Assembly: GCA_900541975.1 (NCBI GenBank)
Contig: UQLR01000008.1
Coordinates: forward strand, 1 to 64,000
Direction of reading: 5' to 3'
Origin: an uncultured Oscillospiraceae bacterium
Lineage (GTDB): Bacteria; Bacillota; Clostridia; Oscillospirales; Acutalibacteraceae
Length of the DNA stretch: 64,000 bases
The notes below the pieces were generated by a model that saw only the letters and a list, made by a program, of their open reading frames with translations, was not told the DNA's origin and searched no databases. Shown one piece after another: positions 36,503 through 46,029 of the stretch; within the stretch, counting starts at the first letter, position 1; each line of letters opens with the position of its first letter. The translations under genes were made by a program, and so were the position numbers.

Positions 36503-36531
36503 AGGATACTACATCCTGTGCCTTATGTCAA
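36503..36531 (-). promoter_or_regulatory. Promoter of thiT
   Basis: Minus strand: TTGACA (36526-36531), 17 bp, TATCCT (36503-36508), just before the riboswitch. Confidence 0.7.
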
Positions 36532-36551
36532 GGTAAAAAATTACAAAATGC

Positions 36552-36580
36552 TTGACATGGAACCTAATGCACGCTATAAT
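36552..36580 (+). promoter_or_regulatory. Consensus promoter of ylxM-ffh
   Basis: TTGACA (36552-36557), 17 bp, TATAAT (36575-36580). The -35 lies only 20 bp from the divergent thiT -35. Confidence 0.9.
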
Positions 36581-36635
36581 GGCAAGGTGTAAAGAAAAAA
36601 ACTTTACACATGATACAGATACCGGGAGTACCGTT

Positions 36636-36998
36636 ATGGAAAAAAACCTGCAAATCTCTTTTCTTTTAGATTTTTACGGAGAACTTTTATCGCCCAGACA
36701 AAGAGAGATTACAGACAGTTATTATAACAATGACCTTTCCCTGGGCGAAATTTCCGCCAATACGGGCATTACCAGGCAAGCTGTGCGAGATATCGTAAAA
36801 CGCACGGAACTGGCTCTGTTTGAAATGGAAGAAAAGCTGGGGCTTTGCAGCCGTTTTGAAAGCATGCAAAGCGGCCTTGCAAAAATTGAGGAACACGCCC
36901 GCACGATACAGGCGTATAACAAAACAAAGTACCAGGATGAGATTGTGTCGGATAATATTACACAAATTTTAAGTACTGTCAACAATCTGCAGGAATAA
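36636..36998 (+). CDS. ylxM: YlxM/p13-like helix-turn-helix protein
   Basis: 120 residues; a sigma-70 region 4-like HTH (LSPRQREITDSYYNNDLSLG, TGITRQAVRDIVKRTE) and a C-terminal coiled coil. YlxM is encoded directly ahead of ffh in Firmicutes and modulates SRP. An in-frame codon at 36552 is part of the promoter; the ATG at 36636 has GGGAG. Confidence 0.92.
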   Translation: MEKNLQISFLLDFYGELLSPRQREITDSYYNNDLSLGEISANTGITRQAVRDIVKRTELALFEMEEKLGLCSRFESMQSGLAKIEEHARTIQAYNKTKYQDEIVSDNITQILSTVNNLQE

Positions 36999-37023
36999 AA
37001 TTGGTGCCGAAAGGGTGATTTCG

Positions 37024-38382
37024 TTGGCATTTGAAGGATTGTCAGATAAACTCAGCGCAGCTTTTAAAAAGCTGCGTTCCAAGGGAAAGCTCAGCGAAGC
37101 AGACGTAAAAGAAGCCATGCGGCAGGTGCGTCTTGCACTTTTAGAGGCGGACGTAAATTATAAAGTTGCAAAGGATTTTACCAATAAAGTAACACAGCGC
37201 GCAGTCGGCGCCGACGTAATGGAAAGCCTCACGCCCGCGCAGATGGTTGTAAAAATTGTAAATGAAGAGCTCACAGAACTGATGGGCGGCGAAAAGGCAC
37301 GGCTTTCTACAGCGTCAAAGCCCCCTACTGTCCTTATGCTTTGCGGCCTGCAGGGCTCCGGTAAAACCACACACGCAGGTAAGCTTGCGCTCATGCTCAA
37401 AAAGCAGGGGCACCGCCCGCTTTTAACTGCGTGCGACATCTACCGCCCCGCGGCCATTAACCAGCTGCAGGTTGTCGGTTCCAAAGCCGGCGTGCCTGTT
37501 TTTGAAATGGGCAAGGAAAATCCCATAAAAATTGTAAAAGCAGCTATCCGCCACGCGCGCGACCACGGAAACGACATGGTTATCCTGGACACGGCCGGCC
37601 GTCTTCATATTGACGAAGCGCTGATGGAAGAACTAAAAAATATTAAAGCGGAAGTAGAACCCCAGGAAATTTTGCTTGTGGTAGACGCTATGACCGGCCA
37701 GGACGCTGTAAACGTTGCAAAATCGTTTAACGAACTGCTGGACATTACCGGCGTAATTTTAACAAAGCTTGACGGCGATACAAGAGGCGGCGCGGCTCTT
37801 TCGGTAAAGGCTGTAACAGGCCGGCCGATTAAATTTGCCGGTACGGGCGAAAAACTGGAGGATCTGGAGGTTTTCCACCCGGACAGAATGGCCAGCAGGA
37901 TTCTGGGAATGGGCGACGTCTTAACGCTCATTGAAGAAGCGGAAAGTAAAATTGATCAAAAAAAGGCCGAACAGCTTGCCGACAAAATGGCCAAAAACCA
38001 GATGAATTTAAACGACATGCTCGATCAGTTCCAGCAGATCAAAAAAATGGGCCCGCTTAAATCGATTTTGTCAAAGCTCCCCGGCGTTGATAAGCAGATA
38101 GAAAACGTAGACATAGACGACCGGATTATGGACCGCAACGCGGCGATCATTCTTTCCATGACGCCGCAGGAAAGATTAACTCCTTCGCTGCTCAACGCCT
38201 CACGCAAGCGCAGGATCGCTGCAGGCTGCGGCATGAAGGTAGAAGACGTAAACCGTCTTTTAAAGCAGTTTGAGCAGATGCAAAAGATGATGAAGCAATT
38301 TTCCGGCAGAAACGGCAAAAAGAAAAGGAAAATGCGCGGCCTTCCAGGCCTTGGGGGCCCTATGGGGCCGATGGGCATGTAA
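37024..38382 (+). CDS. ffh: Signal recognition particle GTPase Ffh
   Basis: 452 residues: N domain, G domain (GLQGSGKTTHAGKLA, DIYRPAA, DTAGRLHIDE, TKLDGDTRGGAALS) and a Met-rich M domain (about 300-452, ending GLPGLGGPMGPMGM). It targets nascent membrane proteins with 4.5S/6S SRP RNA. The start is TTG behind AAAGGGTGA. The ylxM stop is 25 nt upstream. Confidence 0.97.
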   Translation: MAFEGLSDKLSAAFKKLRSKGKLSEADVKEAMRQVRLALLEADVNYKVAKDFTNKVTQRAVGADVMESLTPAQMVVKIVNEELTELMGGEKARLSTASKPPTVLMLCGLQGSGKTTHAGKLALMLKKQGHRPLLTACDIYRPAAINQLQVVGSKAGVPVFEMGKENPIKIVKAAIRHARDHGNDMVILDTAGRLHIDEALMEELKNIKAEVEPQEILLVVDAMTGQDAVNVAKSFNELLDITGVILTKLDGDTRGGAALSVKAVTGRPIKFAGTGEKLEDLEVFHPDRMASRILGMGDVLTLIEEAESKIDQKKAEQLADKMAKNQMNLNDMLDQFQQIKKMGPLKSILSKLPGVDKQIENVDIDDRIMDRNAAIILSMTPQERLTPSLLNASRKRRIAAGCGMKVEDVNRLLKQFEQMQKMMKQFSGRNGKKKRKMRGLPGLGGPMGPMGM

Positions 38383-38454
38383 CAGCGTATTCACCCAATA
38401 GGTAAAAAACTGATTGGTGAAGATATAGCAATATTTTTACGGAGGTGAAAAGAT

Positions 38455-38700
38455 ATGGCAGTAAAGATCCGGCTGCGCCGCATGGGCGCAAAAAAGTCGC
38501 CCTTTTACCGCATTGTTGTAGCAGATTCCAGATATCCGCGCGACGGCCGCTTTATTGAAGAAATCGGTTATTATAACCCCCTTACGGACCCCAATGAATT
38601 CAAAGTGGACGCCGACAAGGTAAAAAGCTGGATTGCAAACGGTGCACAACCGACCGACACAGTAAAAGCTTTGCTTAAGAAAAACAACGTAATTGAATAA
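38455..38700 (+). CDS. rpsP: Ribosomal protein S16
   Basis: 81 residues, [20 protein letters not shown] start and [14 protein letters not shown]. It is preceded by GGAGGTG and lies in the conserved ffh-rpsP-khpA block. Confidence 0.98.
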   Translation: MAVKIRLRRMGAKKSPFYRIVVADSRYPRDGRFIEEIGYYNPLTDPNEFKVDADKVKSWIANGAQPTDTVKALLKKNNVIE

Positions 38701-38718
38701 GGAAAGAAGGTTTCTTAC

Positions 38719-38952
38719 ATGCAGGAATTATTAATGACAATTGCCAAAGGTCTTGTGGAAAATCCCGACCAGGTTTCTGTAGAGGCTGACGAACCCAACG
38801 AAGAGGGTATCATCGTATACCACATTCATGTTGCAGAGGACGACATGGGCAGAATTATCGGCAAGCAGGGGCGCATCGCAAAGGCTATCCGCACGGTTGC
38901 CCGTTCCGCTGCCGTCAGGAACAATACAAAAGTCATGGTAGAAATCGACTGA
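38719..38952 (+). CDS. khpA: KH-domain RNA-binding protein KhpA
   Basis: 77 residues, one KH domain with the GRIIGKQGRIAKAIRTV loop. KhpA (YlqC) partners KhpB in RNA binding and cell-division control in Firmicutes. It follows rpsP by 18 nt. Confidence 0.94.
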   Translation: MQELLMTIAKGLVENPDQVSVEADEPNEEGIIVYHIHVAEDDMGRIIGKQGRIAKAIRTVARSAAVRNNTKVMVEID

Positions 38953-38964
38953 TTTCTGAACCGG

Positions 38965-39001
38965 AAAAGCGGCGGGGGCTTTCCCGCCGCTTTTCTTTTT
39001 T
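38965..39001 (+). terminator. Terminator of ffh-rpsP-khpA
   Basis: AAAAGCGGCGGG (38965-38976) pairs with CCCGCCGCTTTT (38983-38994), followed by Ts. Confidence 0.9.
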
Positions 39002-39046
39002 CACGCGGCTTTTCCAGCAATCTCTGTGTGTTGCGCTTTATGCTTC

Positions 39047-39075
39047 TTGACTTCCGCTTTTTATTTGGTTATACT
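39047..39075 (+). promoter_or_regulatory. Promoter of the Lsa-like gene
   Basis: TTGACT (39047-39052), 17 bp, TATACT (39070-39075). Transcription would start near 39082, about 25 nt before a six-codon upstream ORF. Confidence 0.75.
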
Positions 39076-39106
39076 ATATCCAAAATTATTGGTTTGAGGT
39101 GAAAAG

Positions 39107-39127
39107 ATGCGTATATTTTCCTGCTGA
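39107..39127 (+). CDS. Six-codon regulatory leader ORF (MRIFSC)
   Basis: ATG with GAGGTGA upstream, then R-I-F-S-C and TGA. Such very short ORFs precede antibiotic-inducible ABC-F and methyltransferase genes in Firmicutes, where a drug-stalled ribosome changes the leader RNA fold. Codons 3-6 form the first arm of an alternative helix here. Confidence 0.65.
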   Translation: MRIFSC

Positions 39128-39323
39128 TATAACGTATGTACCATACAGCGCTGCAAACAGACGGGCTTGTCCGTCTGTTTGGTGTTGCGCCCTGCAGGAA
39201 AGTTTTGCTCTTTTACCCGAAAGATATAATATATATGACCTCTCCTCTGGTCCGGCAGGGACTGGCTCTGTGTATTTTTACGGGCTGCAGAAAGCAACTT
39301 TTCTGCAGCTCTATTTTATTTTT
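39115..39323 (+). promoter_or_regulatory. Attenuator of the Lsa-like ABC-F gene
   Basis: Region 1 (39115-39124, inside the leader ORF) pairs with region 2 (39194-39203) over 10 bp including one G.U. Region 2 extended (39192-39204) can instead pair over 13 bp with 39296-39308. That stretch is the 3' arm of the terminator hairpin 39284-39293/39300-39309, which is followed by a T-rich tract. A stable spacer hairpin sits at 39155-39180. Masking region 1 by a stalled ribosome would favour readthrough. Confidence 0.75.
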
Positions 39324-39340
39324 ACAGGAGCTGATCACCT

Positions 39341-40822
39341 ATGTCTCTTATAAACATCTGCCATCTTACCTTTTCTTATGAAGGCAGCTTTGATACAATT
39401 TTTGAGGATGTGTCTTTTCAAATTGACACCGACTGGAAGCTTGGCTTTATCGGCCGCAACGGACGCGGAAAAACAACCTTCCTGCAACTGTTGACAGGCA
39501 AATACGGGTATAGCGGTTCCATAAGCAAAAGTGGCGTCGAATTCGGCTATTTCCCATTTACCGTTGCAGATCCATACCAAAACACGCTGGAAATTGCGCA
39601 GGATGTTCTACCCTGCCGCCCACTTTGGCAGATAACGCGCGAGCTGTCTTTGCTAGACTTGGACGATGAGGTCCTGTACCGTCCGTTTATAACGCTTTCA
39701 CAAGGGGAACAGACAAAGGTATTGCTTGCCGTTTTGTTTTTAAAGGAAAACTGTTTTCTTTTAATTGATGAGCCGACAAACCATCTGGATGCTTCTTCCA
39801 GGCAAAAAGTATGCAGCTATTTAAAGAATAAAAAGGGATTTATTTTGGTTTCTCATGACCGTGCATTTCTTGACGGCTGCGTGGACCATATTCTTTCAAT
39901 CAATCGCAGCAACCTGGAAATACAAAAGGGAAACTTTTCCTCGTGGTATCAAAACAAGCAGCAACGCGACCATTTTGAACTGGCAGAAAACGAAAAACTA
40001 AAAAAAGAAATCAATCGCCTAAATCAATCCGCCCGGCGTACAGCCAACTGGTCCAACGCCGTTGAAAAGACAAAGTACGGAACAAAAAATTCCGGGCTGC
40101 GCCCGGACAGAGGATATATTGGACATAAATCGGCCAAAATGATGCAGCGTACAAAAGCAATAGAACAACGCAGGCAGAGCGCGGTTGAAAGCAAGCAAAA
40201 GCTTTTAAAAAATCTGGAGCAGGCAGACAGCCTGTCATTACACCCCTTAGCATACCATACAAACCGTCTAGCCGTATTACAGAACGTTTCCATTTTTTAT
40301 AAGCAAAAGCTTGTTTGCAAAGATGTAAGCTTTACCATTACGCAGGGAGACCGCATTGCCCTGCAGGGAAAAAACGGTAGCGGAAAATCCAGTGTTTTAA
40401 AACTGATAAATGGAACACCTGTTTTCTATACGGGCAGCCTTCATATTGGCAGCCAGGTTAAAATTTCCTATGTACCGCAGGACACATCTTTTTTACAGGG
40501 GGATCTTTCTTCCTATGCCGCACAGCATCAAATAGATGAAAGCCTTTTTAAGGCGATCCTTCGCAAGCTCGATTTTGCACGCACACAATTTGAAAAGGAT
40601 ATGCATACTTTCAGCGCCGGACAAAAGAAAAAGGTCTTGCTTGCAAAAAGCCTGTGCGAAAGGGCACACCTGTACATCTGGGACGAACCGCTGAATTATA
40701 TAGACGTCTTTTCCCGTATGCAAATAGAAGCGTTACTCAAAAGCTGTGCGGCAACCGTGCTTTTTGTTGAACACGATCTGTCCTTTACAGAAAATATCGC
40801 GACCAGGATCATACGGTTATAA
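39341..40822 (+). CDS. ABC-F ribosomal protection protein, Lsa-like
   Basis: 493 residues, two ABC domains without membrane helices (Walker A GRNGRGKTT and GKNGSGKSS; degenerate signatures LSQGEQ and FSAGQKK; IDEPTNHLDASSR and WDEPLNYIDVFSR). The linker (about 200-270) and the N-terminal MSLINICHLTFSYEGSF resemble Lsa/Vga-type proteins that displace lincosamides, pleuromutilins or streptogramin A from the ribosome. Drug specificity is not predictable. An attenuator with a leader ORF supports antibiotic-inducible expression. Confidence 0.82.
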   Translation: MSLINICHLTFSYEGSFDTIFEDVSFQIDTDWKLGFIGRNGRGKTTFLQLLTGKYGYSGSISKSGVEFGYFPFTVADPYQNTLEIAQDVLPCRPLWQITRELSLLDLDDEVLYRPFITLSQGEQTKVLLAVLFLKENCFLLIDEPTNHLDASSRQKVCSYLKNKKGFILVSHDRAFLDGCVDHILSINRSNLEIQKGNFSSWYQNKQQRDHFELAENEKLKKEINRLNQSARRTANWSNAVEKTKYGTKNSGLRPDRGYIGHKSAKMMQRTKAIEQRRQSAVESKQKLLKNLEQADSLSLHPLAYHTNRLAVLQNVSIFYKQKLVCKDVSFTITQGDRIALQGKNGSGKSSVLKLINGTPVFYTGSLHIGSQVKISYVPQDTSFLQGDLSSYAAQHQIDESLFKAILRKLDFARTQFEKDMHTFSAGQKKKVLLAKSLCERAHLYIWDEPLNYIDVFSRMQIEALLKSCAATVLFVEHDLSFTENIATRIIRL

Positions 40823-40840
40823 ATACCATGCAGGAGAAAA

Positions 40841-40866
40841 GGGCGTATGCAATGCATACGCCCTTT
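40841..40866. terminator. Bidirectional terminator
   Basis: GGGCGTATGC (40841-40850) pairs with GCATACGCCC (40854-40863), between convergent genes. Confidence 0.8.
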
Positions 40867-41134
40867 ATATGCGCTCCTGTACAGTTACCTTTACCATATC
40901 CCCCGGCTGCTTTCCAATCTGACGCCGTATGTCCTTTCGCAGCCCAACAATATACCCCGGCGTTTTCATCTTGACAAGGCTTCCGTCATACGGCACGCCG
41001 TCAAACGTAGCGTGTATCTTAACCCTTCCCTTGCCAAATTCTTTTTTTACATCAAAAGGAAAATGCACATAGGCGCCGTCTATATCGGGAACTTTTTCAA
41101 TAATCGCCTGAAACACATACACCTTCCGGTCCAC
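40865..41134 (-). CDS. DUF1905-like small protein
   Basis: 89 residues, a compact beta-rich protein ([59 protein letters not shown]). The pattern fits the DUF1905 family of unknown function. The start is GTG behind AAGGGGCAGG. It lies 49 nt after the peptidase gene. Confidence 0.75.
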   Translation of the reverse strand: MDRKVYVFQAIIEKVPDIDGAYVHFPFDVKKEFGKGRVKIHATFDGVPYDGSLVKMKTPGYIVGLRKDIRRQIGKQPGDMVKVTVQERI

Positions 41135-41183
41135 AAACCTGCCCCTTTTTCACTATTTGTCCAAAGCGCAAAACATAAAAAGG

Positions 41184-42587
41184 TCATTCGTTAAAAAATA
41201 CGAAAAACGCTTTATATGCCATATACACGTCTGTTTTTGAAACCACCTCAAACGGCGCATGCATCGAAAGCACAGGAACACCCAGATCCACTACATCTAC
41301 GTTCAAATTGGCAACATACTTTGCAATCGTTCCGCCGCCGCCCAGGTCTACTTTACCAAGCTCACCCGTTTGCCAGAGAATCTTTTCTTTATCAAGCATC
41401 TGCCGGATCTGCGCCATAAATTCTGCAGAGGCGTCCGACGTTCCATATTTTCCGCCGTGCCCCGTATATTTTGTAATTACCACGCCTTTGTTAATATAGC
41501 TTGCATTATTGGCTTCAAATACGCTTGCATACGTGGGGTCGAAGGCCGCATTGACGTCTGCAGATAAGCACCGGCTTTTGGAAAGCACCCGATAACCCTC
41601 CTGCCCTTCACTTTTTGCGAGGTCAAAAATAAAATATTTCATAAAATCGCTTTGCATCCCTGTGTTGCCGTCGCTTCCCGTTTCCTCCTTGTCCACAAGC
41701 ACCGTAACAACTGTATTTTTCGGTGCTTTGCAATGCAGCGCCGCCATCAATGCAGGATATGCGCACACGCGGTCGTCATGGCCATAACCGCCGATCATAC
41801 TCCTGTCAAAGCCAACATCCCTTGCAGAAAACGCCGGCACAAGCTCCAACTCTGCAGACAGAAAATCTGCCTCCGTAATTCCATAGTTTTCATTAAGCAG
41901 CCGCATTATATTCAGCTTAACCAGTTCCGCTTCCTTATCGTCTTTGAACGGACGGCTTCCAACAAGTACGTTTAAATCCTCTCCTGTAAAGCTTTTTGCC
42001 ATTGTTTTGGTCATCTGTTCCTGCGCCAAATGTGGCAGCAGATCCGTTACACAAAAGCAGGGATCCCCCGCTTTTTCGCCCAGGCAAACGCGGATGGCTT
42101 CTCCGTTCTTCAAAACAACCGTGCCGTGTAGCGCAAGCGGGATCGCCGCCCACTGGTACTTTTTAATTCCACCGTAATAATGCGTCTTAAACAAAGCAAG
42201 GTCGTTTGCCTCATAAAGCGGGTTGGGCTTTAAATCCAGCCTCGGGGAATCTATATGCGCAATGGCAAGGCGCACGCCATTTTTACAGCCTTCTGTACCG
42301 ATCACTGCAAGCAAAATATTTTTGTTTCTGTTTATCGTATAAATTCTGTCGCCGGCGCTGTACCTTTTATCAGGGTCAAACTGCACAAAACCAGCCTGCT
42401 CCGCAAGGCTTATTGCTGTCTGTACTGCTTCTCGTTCCGTTTTCGCCTGGTCTAAAAAAACCTTATACGGTTCACAAAAGGCGTCCGCTGCTTCTATCTG
42501 CGAAGACTCCAGCGTAGACACACCGTTTTTTTTGTCTAAAAACAGCGCTTCCTTTAAAAGCGCCGCTTTTGTTTTTTCTTCTGCCAT
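41184..42587 (-). CDS. M18-family aminopeptidase
   Basis: 467 residues. The zinc-site motifs are present: AHIDSPRLDLKP (His-x-Asp), GGYGHDDRVCAYPAL (Asp), DKEETGS (Glu-Glu) and near the end LSMHAPFEV (His). M18 enzymes remove N-terminal acidic or neutral residues from peptides in the cytoplasm. Its length is typical for the clostridial branch. Confidence 0.93.
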   Translation of the reverse strand: MAEEKTKAALLKEALFLDKKNGVSTLESSQIEAADAFCEPYKVFLDQAKTEREAVQTAISLAEQAGFVQFDPDKRYSAGDRIYTINRNKNILLAVIGTEGCKNGVRLAIAHIDSPRLDLKPNPLYEANDLALFKTHYYGGIKKYQWAAIPLALHGTVVLKNGEAIRVCLGEKAGDPCFCVTDLLPHLAQEQMTKTMAKSFTGEDLNVLVGSRPFKDDKEAELVKLNIMRLLNENYGITEADFLSAELELVPAFSARDVGFDRSMIGGYGHDDRVCAYPALMAALHCKAPKNTVVTVLVDKEETGSDGNTGMQSDFMKYFIFDLAKSEGQEGYRVLSKSRCLSADVNAAFDPTYASVFEANNASYINKGVVITKYTGHGGKYGTSDASAEFMAQIRQMLDKEKILWQTGELGKVDLGGGGTIAKYVANLNVDVVDLGVPVLSMHAPFEVVSKTDVYMAYKAFFVFFNE

Positions 42588-42633
42588 ATCCTATCCATCC
42601 TTTCAAGCTTTATTCTTACCGGTTACACTGCCG

Positions 42634-43224
42634 TTATAATCGATAAAGCTGTTTATATTTTTCTTTGGCGTTTTCCACTTTCACCACGTACTCTGCCGTT
42701 TCCGGGTAAGGGATATACGTCAGGCTTTTTCCATCATCCGAATATGCATTGTCGGAAAGCCACTGGTCCACCGCTCCAAAGCCGGCGTTATATGCGGCTA
42801 CTGCAGTTTCCTCCGGTTCATACCGCTCCAGAAGAAATTTTAAGAACATTGTACCATATTCTATATTGACCTGCGGGTCGTACAGCATTTCCGTCTCCAT
42901 GGTAACTTCCCCGTTATAATAGGTTTGCAGCCATTCAAACGTTTCGGGGATGATCTGCATAAGCCCAAGCGCGCCGGCGCTGGAACCCGCATCCGGGTCA
43001 AAACCGCTTTCGGTCCGGATCACCGCGTAAATCAACGCCTGATCCACCCCGTATTCCCAGGCAGCCGCTTCAATCTCATCCTGGTATTTCATCGGATACG
43101 CCGCCTTTTCAAAATCATTGCCGGCGCTTAAAAACGCATAAAATGCCACCATTATGGCAATGGCTGTAAATAAAATCGTTGCTGCCAGCACGATCATCCC
43201 TGTTTTTTTCTTTTTCCTAACCAT
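42634..43224 (-). CDS. Membrane-anchored lytic transglycosylase (SLT)
   Basis: 196 residues: a Lys-rich N terminus, one membrane helix (about 9-30), then an SLT domain. The catalytic Glu is in IRTESGFDPDAGSSAGALGL; GLMQI and AAYNAGFGAV are the other motifs. It cleaves peptidoglycan with 1,6-anhydro product formation. The start overlaps the coaE stop by 8 nt. Confidence 0.92.
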   Translation of the reverse strand: MVRKKKKTGMIVLAATILFTAIAIMVAFYAFLSAGNDFEKAAYPMKYQDEIEAAAWEYGVDQALIYAVIRTESGFDPDAGSSAGALGLMQIIPETFEWLQTYYNGEVTMETEMLYDPQVNIEYGTMFLKFLLERYEPEETAVAAYNAGFGAVDQWLSDNAYSDDGKSLTYIPYPETAEYVVKVENAKEKYKQLYRL

Positions 43225-43840
43225 ATACACCGCCCAGTTTTTTCCGCAGAGAGGCCACTACCTGCACAGCCGCCCGCTCTAAATGCATATATTCTTCCGT
43301 GCCGTCAATTACAACATCTGATTGCCGGCGGTAATAGCTTTCAGGCTGCTGCGCCGAAAGGCGCTGTAACGCCTGTTGTCTGGTAAGGCCGTCTCTTTCC
43401 ATAATTCTTTGAATCCTGACTTCTGCAGGTGCTATTACAGAAACAACCAAATCGCACAGTACGTCTGCATTGCTTTCAAATAAAACCGGCGCGTCAAATA
43501 CAATCAGGCGCCTGTTTTCCCGCCTGTACCGGTTAATCTGTGCAAGCGTTTGTAAAAATACCCATGGGTGCACAATCCTGTTTAACAGCGCTGTGCTTTC
43601 CCTGTCTGCAAAAGCTCTGCCTGCAAGTAAGGCGCGGTCTATGCCGCCACCGGGTGTTTTTATATCCTCGCCAAACGCGCCGGCAAGCAGTTGTACACAG
43701 GCAGTTTCAGACGCTGTAGCCTGTCTTGCAAGCGCGTCAGCGTCAATTACAGCACAGCCCTGCTTTTTCAAAAATTCTGAAAATGTGCTCTTTCCTGATC
43801 CCGTAGGGCCGGTAAGCCCAATTACTGCAAAATCACGCAA
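43217..43840 (-). CDS. coaE: Dephospho-CoA kinase
   Basis: 207 residues with P-loop GLTGPTGSGKST, DADALARQ and the LIVFDAPVLFE segment. It carries out the last step of CoA synthesis. The start is TTG behind GAGGTGA; the gene overlaps the sua5 stop by 8 nt. Confidence 0.95.
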   Translation of the reverse strand: MRDFAVIGLTGPTGSGKSTFSEFLKKQGCAVIDADALARQATASETACVQLLAGAFGEDIKTPGGGIDRALLAGRAFADRESTALLNRIVHPWVFLQTLAQINRYRRENRRLIVFDAPVLFESNADVLCDLVVSVIAPAEVRIQRIMERDGLTRQQALQRLSAQQPESYYRRQSDVVIDGTEEYMHLERAAVQVVASLRKKLGGVYG

Positions 43841-44849
43841 GGGTTTTCACCTCAAATCCCGCTGCCCGTATTAACCGGTTATATACCGCCATACCCATAC
43901 CCTCTGTGACAGGGCAACGGGCATAAACGACGGTAATCCCGTCTTCATCTGTCTTCCGCAACTGGGCAAACAGCCGGTTTGCCTGCGCCCGGCTGTCGTC
44001 CTTTTTCCCAAGCGAATATGTTTTTACAGAAAGTTTCGGAATATCCTCCTCATAACAGAGCGCGCCGGCGTATGCCTGCGCATGCGCATTTACATAATCA
44101 ATATATTTTTGATCGTCTGCTTTTATTAACAGCACCTTCGCCTTTGGCGCATAATGCCTGTATTTCATCCCCGGGCTTGCAGCTTTCTGCCCACGTGCCA
44201 GGCGGTGCAGCACCGCGGCGTCTACTTCTATGTTGCCAATTACAGCTTCCATCTGCTCAAGGGTAACGCCGCCCGGGCGTAGAAGGCGCGGCGGGTCCTG
44301 CGCCAACGAAAGGACAGTCGATTCCAACCCAACCGCACATGCCCCGCCGTCTAAAACTGCGTCAATCCTTCCATACAAATCCTGATACACATGCTGCGCC
44401 GTGGTAGGGCTTGGACTCCCCGATAAATTGGCAGAGGGCGCGGCAATCGGCGTTTTCGCCAATTTAATTAACGCCTGTGCTGCAGGATGGGAAGGAAATC
44501 GCACGCCCACCGTGTCAAGCCCTGCGCTTACCTGCTCTGGGACAATGCCGGACTTTGGCAGTACCAAAGTAAGCGGCCCCGGCCAAAAGGCGTCTGCAAG
44601 CGCCTGCGCTTTTGGAGGAAATACGCTTGTAAGTTTTTCCACTGTCCGCACATCTGCAACATGGACGATCAGCGGATTATCCATTGGTCTTCCCTTCGCC
44701 CTGAAGATACCGGCTACAGCCCGGCCGTTTAATGCATCGGCCCCCAGGCCGTAGACTGTTTCCGTTGGCATGGCAACCAGTCCGCCTCTGCGCAAAATTG
44801 CTGCGGCCTGTTCAATTTGTGTTTCATTAAGTAACTGTGTTATCATCAT
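43833..44849 (-). CDS. sua5: L-threonylcarbamoyladenylate synthase (Sua5/YwlC)
   Basis: 338 residues. The catalytic YrdC/Sua5 domain fills about 1-210 (LVAMPTETVYGLGADAL, KGRPMDNPLIVHV, VGVRFPSHPAA, PSANLSGSPSPT), followed by the linker and C-terminal Sua5 domain (to 338). It makes threonylcarbamoyl-AMP for the t6A modification of ANN-decoding tRNAs. Confidence 0.94.
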   Translation of the reverse strand: MMITQLLNETQIEQAAAILRRGGLVAMPTETVYGLGADALNGRAVAGIFRAKGRPMDNPLIVHVADVRTVEKLTSVFPPKAQALADAFWPGPLTLVLPKSGIVPEQVSAGLDTVGVRFPSHPAAQALIKLAKTPIAAPSANLSGSPSPTTAQHVYQDLYGRIDAVLDGGACAVGLESTVLSLAQDPPRLLRPGGVTLEQMEAVIGNIEVDAAVLHRLARGQKAASPGMKYRHYAPKAKVLLIKADDQKYIDYVNAHAQAYAGALCYEEDIPKLSVKTYSLGKKDDSRAQANRLFAQLRKTDEDGITVVYARCPVTEGMGMAVYNRLIRAAGFEVKTLA

Positions 44850-44909
44850 ACGTCATTCCTTCGTTAAAATCAAAGGATAATTTGTAAACTTTCCCTGAAA
44901 GTTCTGTCT

Positions 44910-45983
44910 TTACGGCGCTTCCTGTTTCAACTGCCTGGCCCGGTATGCTGTAACCAGCGGGTCGATCACTTCATCCAACGCGCCGTTCAAAATATCGTCG
45001 AGTTTATACAGCGTAAGGCCGATTCTGTGATCCGTAACCCTCCCCTGCGGGTAGTTATAGGTACGAATTCTTTCACTTCTATCGCCTGTTCCAACCTGTG
45101 CTTTTCTTTCCTGCGCCACCGCGTCCGCCTGTTGCTGTTGCTTTGCCTGTAAAAGACGCGCCTTTAAAACCTTTAACGCTTTGTCTTTGTTTTTGTATTG
45201 GCTGCGTTCGTCCTGGCATTCCACCACAACGCCGGTGGGAATATGCGTAATGCGAATGGCCGATTCTGTTTTATTGATATGCTGTCCCCCCGCGCCGCTG
45301 CTGCGAAAGGTATCAATCTGCAGATCTGCGGGGTTAATTTCCATTTCTACGTCCTCAACTTCCGGCAATACCGCAACCGTTACAGTAGATGTGTGAATAC
45401 GCCCCTGCGACTCTGTTTCCGGCACACGCTGCACCCGGTGCACGCCGCTTTCAAATTTCAAGCGGGAATATGCTCCCATACCGCTCAGTATAAAGCTAAT
45501 CTCTTTATAGCCGCCCAGTTCCGTCTGGTTTGCATTGACAAGCTCTATATTCCATCCACGTTTTTCGGCATACATGCTGTACATTCGAAAAAGCACGCTG
45601 CAAAACAGCGCCGCCTCTTCCCCGCCAGCGCCGCCGCGTATTTCCACAATCACGTTCCGGTCGTCGTTGGGGTCTTTGGGCAGCAACAAAATTTTAAGCT
45701 CCTCCTCCAAAGCATCTGCCTGCGCCTTTGCCTCAGCCTGCTCCTGCTCCGCCATTTCTTTAAGCTCTTTTTCTATCCCCTGCTCGCGCAGCAGTTCTTT
45801 TGCCTGGGTTTGCCTCTCCTGCGCTTCTTTATATTCCCTGTATTTTAAAGCAATCGGCTCAAGCGTCCGAAACTCTTTCATAATCTGCGTATACCTTTCC
45901 GGGTCTGCCGCAACAGCGCCATCATAAAGCTTACGCGTAAGCTCTTCAAAACGTTTTTCAAATACTGCAAGCTTCTCGAGCAC
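44910..45983 (-). CDS. prfA: Peptide chain release factor 1
   Basis: 357 residues. The GGQ loop ([18 protein letters not shown]) catalyses peptidyl-tRNA hydrolysis; [20 protein letters not shown] precedes it. Reads UAA and UAG. The start is GTG behind AGGTGG. No prmC methylase gene is adjacent. Confidence 0.96.
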   Translation of the reverse strand: MLEKLAVFEKRFEELTRKLYDGAVAADPERYTQIMKEFRTLEPIALKYREYKEAQERQTQAKELLREQGIEKELKEMAEQEQAEAKAQADALEEELKILLLPKDPNDDRNVIVEIRGGAGGEEAALFCSVLFRMYSMYAEKRGWNIELVNANQTELGGYKEISFILSGMGAYSRLKFESGVHRVQRVPETESQGRIHTSTVTVAVLPEVEDVEMEINPADLQIDTFRSSGAGGQHINKTESAIRITHIPTGVVVECQDERSQYKNKDKALKVLKARLLQAKQQQQADAVAQERKAQVGTGDRSERIRTYNYPQGRVTDHRIGLTLYKLDDILNGALDEVIDPLVTAYRARQLKQEAP

Positions 45984-46029
45984 TATGTAACCACCTTTTC
46001 TCTTATTTTACAGCTTCTGGCGCATACTG

